Shown here: positions 29,504 through 36,454 of the stretch, in pieces
Layout of the letters: each line of letters opens with the position of its first letter
Position numbering within the stretch: the stretch's first letter is position 1
Assembly (NCBI GenBank): GCA_015179045.1
Contig: WHUZ01000195.1
Coordinates: forward strand, 1 to 36,454
DNA from: Kalaharituber pfeilii
Taxonomy: Eukaryota; Ascomycota; Pezizomycetes; Pezizales; Pezizaceae
DNA: 36,454 bases
Reading direction: 5' to 3'
Position numbers and translations under genes: made by a program
Notes under the pieces: model-generated
The model's input: only the letters and a program-made list of their open reading frames with translations
Database searches by the model: none
Told to the model about the DNA's origin: nothing

Positions 29504-30663
29504 GAAAACAGAGCAGCAAGGACACTGGGGACAGGGAGGGGGAGGGAGCTAATGACATCCCAATGACAGACGCTCCACCACTGACACAGGATACGATTGG
29601 ATCGACGGCACTCCCAGAACAAAGCACACCTGGATCGTCGGCAAATACACCAAGAAAGACACAGACAATCTCGAGCCAGGAGGCGAGAAAGACAGAGCAG
29701 GAAAAGATAATGGGGAGAAAGACGGTGGAAGGGGAAAAGAACACATATGCGGCGACAGCTGCCAGCAGGGGGCACAGTGGAGAGACAGTGAACATTCCGA
29801 AGGGACTGAAGAACACAACCCCAAACAGTGTAAAGAAAGGAGAGCCCATGGGAACGGTACCAAGGAGCCAGTTGTGGCAGGCAAGATTGTACAATGCGGA
29901 GAACTGGAAGGGAAAATGGGAGAGGGTAGAACAGGGGAATGGCGAAATGGAACGCATGAGGGGAAGAATCAATCACAATATGGGACCAGGAGCCCCCTAT
30001 ATAGTGCGAAGGATCATTCTGGACCAAAACTTCCCGAGGGAGAGGATTCTCCTCATGGCGGACGTTGGAACAAAACAGGGGCCGAGAAACCTGGGGGCAC
30101 TAACAGGGGCAGTTAGACGCGACCATCCGGGCATCAGGGTTGACTGGGACAGCCGTCTAGTTGAATTGGTGACGTTTGATATACGGGACAGTGAGTGGAT
30201 CTCAAGGGCAGAGCGAGAACTACGTGAGGCGAACCCGGGGGATATAGCAAACAGAGATATGAGGAGACTCAGAGACAACATGGTCCTACCACGGAATGGT
30301 AACAGGGCAGTGTCATTTTTCGTATCGGACAACGTTGTGCAGGTGCTGAAGGACGGCTTGAGATATAGGGGTGAGAAGATTAAATGCTACTTGAGACAGG
30401 ATCTAGGAAAGGAGAGGTCAGCAAACGCGAGACGGTATAGGTATACGGACTCAGAAGGATACTGTCACCACTTCCAAGTGGGACAAGTTATAGAATGGGT
30501 ACCGAGACAGAGAAACCTGCCGGAGTGGGTGCAGCGGTCACCCAGAAGAAAAGAAGTGGACGAGGTAGTGAACCTGAATGGAGGCTTTAATCAGACATGC
30601 AACTGCTGTGGTAGGAGGGGGGAACACCTTCGGAGCTGTGACAGGGCAAATGCGAGAAAGTAA
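29500..30663 (+). CDS. LINE ORF1c, 387 aa, gag-like with C-terminal zinc knuckle
   Basis: ATG inside ATGA at the end of ORF1b, -1 frame. Residues 1-115 are low complexity. Residues ~155-330 look globular (YIVRRIILDQNF, RILLMADVGTKQGPR, VDWDSRLVELVTFDIRDSEW, AVSFFVSDNVVQVLKDGLRY) and may be an RRM-like RNA-binding fold. The C-terminus has CNCCGRRGEHLRSC, a CX2CX5HX3C knuckle differing from the usual CX2CX4HX4C. The stop TAA overlaps the next ATG as TAATG (30661-30665). Confidence 0.75.
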   Translation: MRKQSSKDTGDREGEGANDIPMTDAPPLTQDTIGSTALPEQSTPGSSANTPRKTQTISSQEARKTEQEKIMGRKTVEGEKNTYAATAASRGHSGETVNIPKGLKNTTPNSVKKGEPMGTVPRSQLWQARLYNAENWKGKWERVEQGNGEMERMRGRINHNMGPGAPYIVRRIILDQNFPRERILLMADVGTKQGPRNLGALTGAVRRDHPGIRVDWDSRLVELVTFDIRDSEWISRAERELREANPGDIANRDMRRLRDNMVLPRNGNRAVSFFVSDNVVQVLKDGLRYRGEKIKCYLRQDLGKERSANARRYRYTDSEGYCHHFQVGQVIEWVPRQRNLPEWVQRSPRRKEVDEVVNLNGGFNQTCNCCGRRGEHLRSCDRANARK

Positions 30664-32870
30664 TGGATACCTTCACCTCAACTTCCCCCAAGACGACGTC
30701 CCCATTGGGCACCAGAGAGGACGCCCAGACAACAATGATCGACATCATATAGCAGAATGTGGGGAGGTCGGTTGAGGGGACGGATTTGACACTACAGGAA
30801 GGGGCGGAGAAGGGGGCGGATATAGTCTTTATAGGAGAGAGTTGGAGAGCGCCAAGAGGAGGTACTACATTTCACCCGGCATATACTACAGTCTACACTC
30901 CCAGTCAAATGGGAAAGATTGCAGCATATGTGCGGAAAGACTTAGTACAAGACATTAGAGTGCGAGGAGGGGACAAACATGTGAGCATAGATATACAGAG
31001 AAAGAAGATAGTAGGAGTATACTGGAATAGCGATGCAGATGTGGAAGAGGAGCTGGAAGAGATAGGAGATGCAGACATACTGATTGGAGACTGTAATAGT
31101 CACCATGAGGACTGGAGTGACAAGAGGGACAGAAGAGGAACTTTATTAAGGGACACCCTTCGGGCTCATGGACTAGAACAGCAGATCACGAAAGGGACAG
31201 TGACTTGGACACGAATGGTGGAAGGTAGGACAAGAGAAGCCTTATTGGATTTGGTATTCACGAAACCGGGAGAGTGGAGGACTAGAGGAATTTCTTGGGT
31301 AGCTGGAGCCGACCATGCGATGATTTATGGACAGCTAAAGACACGAGGTCCAGTCATCAGAACCCTGAAGGTCACAGATTGGGAGAGATGGGAGGATTTT
31401 CTAAAGGAGTGGGGAGACAAGCCATTGGAGAAGGATGAGAAGGCATATGAAATGATCACTAGGTTGTGCCAAACCTTCACGAGGGAAGCATGTATAACAG
31501 AGCGATCTAAGAGGTGGTTTGACAAGGAGGTGAAGGAGGCACGAAAGATGGTGAAATATATACTCCGGAAAGGGAACACTCAGGCGGAGAAGACAAGAGC
31601 TAGGAGGTTGTTGAGGGAGATAATAAGGGAGAAGAAGAAGACTTACTGGGAGGGGTACATGGAGGAGGATAGAGTAACGTCGCCTTGGGATATATTTAGA
31701 CTGGCACGAGACCCCTTTCGAGAGCAGGAGCTCATGGACATCCCAGGCACAGATCAGCAAGTCATGGATATGCTAGTGGAAAGGAACTTCATTACGGAGG
31801 AGCATAGCGAGACATACGCTCGGAGACCAGCAGGAAGGCTGATGGACAGAGAGGAAGCGAGACGCGCCATAGATCAGGCACTGATAAAGACGAAATCCAG
31901 ATCAGCACCAGGGCCAGATGGAATACAGTATGGGATTCTGAAGATGCTGAGAGGTTCCCCAATATGGACAGCAGTTCGAGAAGAGATAGTCGAGTATATA
32001 AACGGGAACCACCAGTTCGCAAGGGGGTTCGATGTCGTGATGATACACAAAAAAGGCAGACCCAGGGATGACCCAGCAGGATGGAGACCGATTACCCTAC
32101 TGAATACAGTCGCCAAATTGGGCCAGAAGGTAGTAGCGGACCTCATTCAACGACAAGACGAACTGTTCAGAAAGACTCAGTTGGGCGGTAGACCAAAGCG
32201 AGGTGCAGAGGATCTGCAGCGACAGGTACTGAAGGAGGTAGACAGGAGACTGCAGAAGGGGGAGTGGACAGCAATAGTTGGAGACGACATAAAATCAGCG
32301 TTCAACCACATACGGAGAGAGAGAGTGGTAAGAAGATTAGATGCGGTTGATCCAAACATAGCAGCATTCGTGGAAGGGTTCCTTCAGCCGACAACGTTCA
32401 AAGTATCGTGGGATAGAAGGGTCAGGGGGGAGAGCAGAATGACCGATGGCACCCCTCAGGGCTCCCCTCTATCCCCGGTACTTTTTCTGGTGGCGGTCGC
32501 GCCAGTACCAAAGAGAGTCGACAGCCGCGAGTTCTCCAGGTCCGATGTAGACGATTTTCACAGTGTCGTATCCAACAGGTCATTGAGGCAGCTGAAGAAA
32601 GACATAGTGGAACATCGCAGGAGGTTGACTGAGGAGGCACAGGAGGAGGGGTTTGAGCTGGATCCACGGAAGTCTGAGACAGTCGTGATAGGGACAAAGG
32701 CACGAAGCTATAGGCTGGTAGGTCTGTATGTAGACTGGGAGCTGAAATTCAATGACCACTTCAATAGGAGGCTGCAACTGGGGAAGGCGGCATGGCGGGT
32801 AGCATCAAGACTAAGCAAGATTCCCCCGGCAGAAGACGACAGTTGTATACAAGCATCGCCAGGAACATAG
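30663..32870 (+). pseudogene. LINE ORF2: APE endonuclease and reverse transcriptase, one premature stop
   Basis: ATG at 30663 in TAATG follows ORF1c in the -1 frame. After 29 codons a TAG (30750-30752) precedes QNVGRS; the pattern IIxQN suggests an original CAG. Beyond it the frame is open to 32870. Endonuclease: QN (Asn), VFIGESW (Glu), LIGDCNSHHEDWS, LLDLVF, GADHAMI. RT: APGPDGIQYG, WRPITLLNTVAKLGQK, GDDIKSAFNHI (motif A), TPQGSPLSPVLFLV (B), SDVDDFHSV (C, Asp where Tyr is expected), EEGFELDPRKSET (D), GLYVDWELKF (E). Product: nicks target DNA and primes cDNA synthesis in the nucleus. The altered C motif would probably impair RT. Confidence 0.9.
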
Positions 32871-34009
32871 CTACCTGGGGAAGTTGGGCATGGGCCAGTT
32901 ACGCGAAAGCCTCCCCTCCGGAACACAAGCTCAGACAGCTGGAGAAATGGCAGTATGGAGTAGCCAGGGAGATAGTCGGCGCTCCATGGGGGACGAGGAG
33001 GGACGTGGTGGAGGGGTTGGCAAACTTGGAATCAGTTGAGACCTTTGTGAACGGAGAGGCGAAGAGGGTGGAAGCAAGAGCATTGAGGTTTGAGAAGGAA
33101 CCAATAAGAGACCCGCAACCGGAGACCAGGTACTTAAGAGGATCACTCGAACACCGCGACCCCTTACCAATTCATATACATCAGTTCCATCCCAGAGACC
33201 TTAGTGGACAAGAGTGGGAAGACGTCATAGCCAGAGAGACAGAGGAGGGGTGGGTGAGTATATACACAGATGGAAGCAGGAGAGAGGGGAGGACAGGAGC
33301 TGGAGTATACCAGGGGACCAAAGACAGATCCGTGTACCTGGGGAGGCAATGCACGGTGAACGATGCTGAATTGATAGCGGTAGGAGAAGCCCTGAAAGGA
33401 GAGGGAGAGTTGTTGGTCGTCACGGATTCCAGAGTTACCATAACAAGACTACAAGGGATAGCGAGTGGAGACCTAACGCCAGAGAGGTCGGCGGAGTTTG
33501 TGAGGAGGCGGTGGGAAGAGAGGGTAGCCCGAGGGGAATATGACGTTGCGGTGTTGTGGGTGAAATCGCACAGAGGAGTCAGGGGCAACGCCATGGCGGA
33601 CATGGTGGCGAAGGTTGCCACAGTAATGCAATACCAGGATGAGACAGTGACAGAGGCGGGGATCAGACAGCAGGTCAAAGAGTGGAGAGCCGAGGAGAGA
33701 AAGAGATTGAAGTTGTCGTACAGACCACTGGAGTATCTAGGGAGCAGGAGAAGGGTATCCACTCTCGCGGGAATCTTGGGAAACAAGGGACTACGACAGT
33801 GGAGACACAAGATAGGGAAAGAGACTTCTCCCGAGTGCAGGTGGTGCGGAAGAGACTATGAAAATTTTGCGCACATCATGGGGGGGTGCGAGGTGTGGAG
33901 GAAGAGACTACCGAGAGGAGAGGAGGGACTAAGGGGGCCGATAAGGGATGAGGGGGTTAGGGGGGGAGAAATGACGCTGGCGGAGGTGATGGACTGGGCG
34001 GCAGAGTAG
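32792..34009 (+). CDS. LINE ORF2 C-terminal part: thumb, RNase H and zinc knuckle, 405 aa
   Basis: Overlaps the RT ORF by 79 bp in the -1 frame, exactly as in the 3-kb LINE. Homology starts at RRQLYTSIARNIATWGSWAW. RNase H: IYTDGSRREGRTGAGVY (Asp), NDAELIAVGEAL (Glu), VVTDSRVTI (Asp), WVKSHRGVRGN (His) and AMADMVAKVA (Asp). The C-terminal knuckle CRWCGRDYENFAHIMGGC fits CX2CX8HX4C. All RNase H catalytic positions are present. Expression needs -1 frameshifting, reinitiation at ATG 32792, or an RT-RH fusion in another copy. Confidence 0.85.
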   Translation: MAGSIKTKQDSPGRRRQLYTSIARNIATWGSWAWASYAKASPPEHKLRQLEKWQYGVAREIVGAPWGTRRDVVEGLANLESVETFVNGEAKRVEARALRFEKEPIRDPQPETRYLRGSLEHRDPLPIHIHQFHPRDLSGQEWEDVIARETEEGWVSIYTDGSRREGRTGAGVYQGTKDRSVYLGRQCTVNDAELIAVGEALKGEGELLVVTDSRVTITRLQGIASGDLTPERSAEFVRRRWEERVARGEYDVAVLWVKSHRGVRGNAMADMVAKVATVMQYQDETVTEAGIRQQVKEWRAEERKRLKLSYRPLEYLGSRRRVSTLAGILGNKGLRQWRHKIGKETSPECRWCGRDYENFAHIMGGCEVWRKRLPRGEEGLRGPIRDEGVRGGEMTLAEVMDWAAE

Positions 34010-34107
34010 ACGGAGTGGTGCAGGACACGCTCGATGTTGCGACGTTGTTTTTTACTTTTTCTGTGATGTTATACTCTGTTTATTCGTTGTTATGTATTTA
34101 AATCCTC

Positions 34108-34157
34108 GCCATAGCCTACAAGGCGGCATGCGAGTAATGACATGAAAAAAAAAAAAA
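34108..34157 (+). promoter_or_regulatory. 3' hairpin tail and poly(A) of the full-length LINE
   Basis: CTCGC-CATA-GCCT-ACA-AGGC-GGCAT-GCGAG, then TAATGACATG and A14. The GCCT/AGGC inner stem is a paired change relative to GCCC/GGGC in F1. This is the autonomous source form of the tails on the mini-retroposons. Confidence 0.75.
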
Positions 34158-34170
34158 GATGGTTGAGGCG

Positions 34171-34560
34171 GTGGTGGTGGTGGTGGCGGTGGTGTCGGTG
34201 CCTCCGGCTGTGTCTCCACACACGTGATGGGGCTGAACCCCAATACCTGTGGTGGCGGTGGTGATGGCGGTGGTGGCTTGAGTAAGGGATTCGTGTCCCC
34301 CCTCCTCAGGGCGTACGCGATCTGTGCATTCCCTGGGATGTTCGTGATTAGTAGTACCGCGTCCTCCGGCGTATCTGCCCGCTCCGCCCGGAGCTCCCAT
34401 AAGTCCTGGAAGGTTCTGCTCGGCGAAATCCCAGCCGTACTCAACTTTGCTATCCTTTCTTCCGAATTCCGTTTCCACGGTGGGAGATTCGTCGCCATCT
34501 TATTGGGTCTTGGCAGAAGCGGGGATGTGCTGGCAACGGTGGTGGTGAGCTGAAGAAGAG
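34171..34560 (-). pseudogene. 5' part of ORF1-only element F3 (minus strand)
   Basis: Reading leftward from 34560: 5' UTR words shared with F1 (TTCAGCTCACCA, GCCAAGACCCAATA), ATG at 34496-34498, MATNLPPWKRNSEERIAKL, then ERADTPEDAVLLITNIPGN, and a Pro-rich stretch with LGFSPIT matching LGFSPIN of F1. It is cut at 34170 by the full-length LINE and resumes at 27356. The N-terminal domain differs from F1, so the family is diverse. Confidence 0.75.
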
Positions 34561-34566
34561 GAAAAG

Positions 34567-35173
34567 AACAGACTGGGTGTAAGCTATAGGCCAGTCCACC
34601 GACTAGGGCGGATGACCAATGTACTAGGTGTCATCGAATCATAGCTCTGATGGACTGGGTGGAACGTTAAACGTGGGGATGGGCGGGAACATTTTTCCTC
34701 ATTTTTTTTCTTTCATTTTGTACTCCTCATATTTCTCATGTACGTAGTCTCACCATAACCCACAGAGCGGCAAGTGAGGAATGATATTAAAAAAAAACAC
34801 AATGTACTAGGTGGATACCGGGCGCAAATGGAATGAGACATGGAAATATAAGATAGGGAAGGCGGATGCTGCAGAATATACTGTAGGTGGTGTGGAACGG
34901 AAGAATCGACAGCTCACATTTGGCTTATCTGCGAGGTGTAGAAGCAGAGGTGGTCGGCAGCCTGGGGGTCGATGGTGGGACCACTGAAACCTCACGCATC
35001 ACACCGTTGATATGCACTTGAACCGGACCACTTCGCGGAGTTGATGCACAGTGAGACCAAGGTCTACTACTTCTGATGGTAGGGATTTCATTACTTTCTA
35101 TTAATCTCTTTTGTATGTACTCTCGACATAGGCCTCGCGGCGGCATACGAGTAACGAGTTTTAAAAAAAAAAA
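34567..35173 (+). pseudogene. Decayed LINE 3' end, itself hit by a younger LINE copy
   Basis: SYRPVHRLGRMTNVLGG (from ~34582) equals the post-RNase H segment. After the nested insert it continues, with a frameshift, as WNETWKYKIGKAD and CRWCGTEESTAHIWLIC (knuckle), then TAG at 34939-34941 for the expected Trp (EVW). The tail is a hairpin (CTCGACATAGGCC...GGCATACGAG near 35125-35154), TAACGAG and A11. TSD not found. Confidence 0.75.
34631..34799 (+). mobile_element. 169-bp 5'-truncated LINE with 14-bp TSD
   Basis: TSD CAATGTACTAGGTG at 34617-34630 and 34800-34813. Keeps the last ORF2 codons (ALMDWVER then stop, like AEVMDWAAE), 3' UTR, hairpin with outer stem CTCAC/GTGAG (compensated change from CTCGC/GCGAG), AATGATATT and A-tract ending in CA. 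It sits within the LINE fragment 34567-35173. Confidence 0.9.
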
Positions 35174-35189
35174 TAGAAAAAAGAAGGGC

Positions 35190-35700
35190 ACGTAAACAAA
35201 ACCACTCCCATACGCAGTAGCAGCTCCTCAAACCTCCGCACCACTGCCAAAAAAGGCCAGCCTTCATACCCCACCCAGCCGGAAGAAGCAGAAAGATCTT
35301 ACCTACCCATCCGGCCCAAAAGGAAAGGCCACCACGTGTAGGGCCACTTCTACTTCAAGGAACAAGCCTCTTTTACAACCGAAGCCAGAGCTACAATCGT
35401 ATGATACCGCAGTCGCAGTCCAGGGGATAGCCATGCCCAAGGGACTGGGGAAGGTTTGGAAGTAGTTGAAAGTGGATAATGAAGCTGGGCACGAAAGATC
35501 TCTCAGGCTCGCTGGCAGTTGAAGCCAGAGCGAAGGGACGAAAAGGCGCCTATTGCATTTTTGTTTACCTGGAAGCGGTAAGTTTTTTTTTGTTTTTTTT
35601 ATTACGTAACCCGCTTGCAGCTGTTCGCCATGGCAGGGCAAGAGGCGGTAGGTAGAACTACTCAACAGCGAGATTCTGCGCATGAGCGGCAAAAGGTAAA
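35190..35700 (+). pseudogene. Remnant of an ORF1-only-type ORF (F4) with two inserts
   Basis: AVAVQGIAMPKGLGKVWK near 35406-35466 aligns with IVVHGIALRKDLGNVRR of F1, and CIFVYLEA near 35555 with SVVVYLEK. It has TAG for the following Trp (KVWK-stop) and other lesions. It is interrupted by the 64-bp insert at 35581-35644 and followed by the 54-bp insert at 35703. No tail is visible, so the element end is unknown. Confidence 0.6.
35581..35644 (-). mobile_element. 64-bp mini-retroposon with the second tail type
   Basis: Candidate TSD GCGGTA at 35575-35580 and 35645-35650. On the minus strand it is GCCCTGCCATGGCGAACAGC, TGCAAGCGGGTTACGTAAT and A-rich tail only, matching the last 60 bp of the element ending at 7143. 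It shows that the second family also leaves tail-only inserts. Confidence 0.7.
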
Positions 35701-35702
35701 TC

Positions 35703-35756
35703 TTTTTTTTTTTTTTTATATCATTACTCCCATGCCGTCCTAAGGGCTATGGCGAG
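35703..35756 (-). mobile_element. 54-bp mini-retroposon (hairpin plus poly(A) only)
   Basis: TSD AGGTAAATC at 35694-35702 and 35757-35765. On the minus strand it starts exactly at the hairpin base (CTCGCCATAGCCC...), then ATGATATA and A15. Size and 5' end match the 54-bp copy at 24841-24894. Confidence 0.9.
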
Positions 35757-35777
35757 AGGTAAATCAGTTGAGTAAAC

Positions 35778-36041
35778 GAGTGGGTTAGAGGAAGGAGAGG
35801 TAAAGAAAGGTGAATATGGTTAGGGAGGATGCAATAGAGATTGATTAAGAACCCATTGTGTATAATTGTTGCACTGTCTGCACTTGTTCACCTGCATCCA
35901 CGATGAAGTCGGATAGATAGGTACAGTAAGTGGCATGAGCGATCCTAGCCACAATTCGATGTCGGAGACCTGCTCCGGTAATAAAGGGGCCCTGCCATAG
36001 GTTGATGTCCTGCATGCGGGGTTATGTGATCAAAAAAAAAA
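35778..36041 (+). mobile_element. SINE-like or LINE-end element with the second tail type (copy 2)
   Basis: Homologous to 16505-16782 from GAGTGGG to GGGGTTATGTGATC plus A10. Shared blocks include GATTAAGAACCCATTGTGTAT and GCCCTGCCATAGG. Non-coding. TSD not identified. Confidence 0.65.
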
Positions 36042-36454
36042 GAAAAGAGAATTTCATCGAGGAGGGCATCCCTTTTGACCCAATTATAAGCACGCCGTCT
36101 CGCTGCTTTGTTCTGAGCTGTTCTAGTCCGCTCGCGAATTCAGTCCACTCGCGAATTAGGTGAGATTTGCGCGCGGCCCGACCCCTTGTGCGTCAAGCGG
36201 TACGCTCGCGAAGCACAGCTTTAGTGTTTTCTTCTTGCCTTTTTTTTCGTCCATTTGGAGGTGAAGACAGAGGTAAAAGACCCAGAGGCGCCTCTGGACT
36301 AGGTGACTACACATGATTCAACGTTGGACGCAGAGTATCTCGTCATATCCTCTAGGGTGATAAGCGAGTTGATAATGCGAAGTAAATAAAAAAAATAAAA
36401 GAAACCATAGTATGTATATGATTTAAACACCGAACTACACTACCGTGGGTTTCA
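36042..36454. other. No gene recognised; CTCGCGAATT words
   Basis: CTCGCGAATTCAGT / CTCGCGAATTAGG (about 36131 and 36151) and CTCGCGAAGC (36206) recur. No ORF of note to the window end. Confidence 0.4.

Larger units (their letters stand above)
27370..34157 (+). mobile_element. Full-length Tad/I-like LINE, 6788 bp, 13-bp TSD
   Basis: Perfect TSD GATGGTTGAGGCG at 27357-27369 and 34158-34170, so both ends are defined. Order: 5' UTR (27370-28097), ORF1a, ORF1b, ORF1c with zinc knuckle, ORF2 with endonuclease and RT, RNase H ORF, ~100-bp 3' UTR, hairpin (34108-34138, inner stem GCCT/AGGC) and A14. It inserted in the minus-strand F3 element. Visible defects are one TAG at 30750-30752 and Asp for Tyr in the YVDD box. 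It is otherwise open, hence probably young. Confidence 0.92.

Noticed and set aside
28574..30332. Minus-strand ORFs up to 269 codons opposite ORF1a-ORF1c
   Set aside because: Shadows of the plus-strand LINE frames, rich in Ser/Leu/Pro as expected for antisense of Glu/Gly/Arg codons.

Overview
The window looks like nuclear DNA of a filamentous ascomycete. Its one host-type gene has five short spliceosomal introns with GTRAGT-like donors and CTAA-type branch sites. Nearly everything else is LINE (non-LTR) retrotransposon DNA of Tad/I-like build (APE endonuclease, reverse transcriptase, RNase H, zinc knuckle), mixed with LTR remnants, TIR elements and minisatellites. A repeat-rich Pezizomycete such as a truffle would fit, but species cannot be fixed from this sequence.

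Layout. 1-802: low-complexity and degraded coding-like sequence. 817-2330: a complete ORF1-only LINE derivative with 14-bp target-site duplications (TSDs). 3345-4320: a 140-bp dimeric minisatellite. 4649-6914: a LINE fragment split by a solo LTR (5594-6871). 6915-7143: an element with a second type of 3' tail. 7144-8500: a 57-bp minisatellite array hit by two 5'-truncated LINEs. 8813-11839: a 3-kb 5'-truncated LINE. 12240-13224: a mini-retroposon and a long-TIR element. 13640-16200: several tandem repeats, including the 57-bp repeat in opposite orientation. 16505-20401: truncated retroelements and two TIR elements. 20975-22638: a SAM-dependent methyltransferase gene. 22693-26003: mini-retroposon, solo LTR, second ORF1-only element and RNase H fragments. 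27370-34157: a full-length 6.8-kb LINE with 13-bp TSDs, inserted into an older ORF1-only element. 34567-36041: nested LINE ends and mini-retroposons.

How it fits together. Autonomous LINEs, ORF1-only elements and very short copies end in the same 3' structure: a hairpin (outer stem CTCGC/GCGAG, inner stem GCCC/GGGC) followed by about 10 nt and poly(A). The stems show compensatory base changes between copies. Copies range from 6.8 kb to 49-104 bp, and several of the smallest are only this hairpin and poly(A) between clean 7-12 bp TSDs. The natural reading is one LINE machinery that recognises the hairpin and also mobilises ORF1-only elements, with many copies aborting at or just past the hairpin.

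The full-length LINE is also unusual in coding layout. It has five consecutive ORFs, each in the -1 frame of the one before, joined by ATGA, TAATG or overlapping junctions. The RT/RNase H -1 overlap is conserved in the diverged 3-kb copy. Premature stops in many copies are TAG at former Trp or Gln codons, the change expected from CpA-to-TpA mutation (RIP-like).
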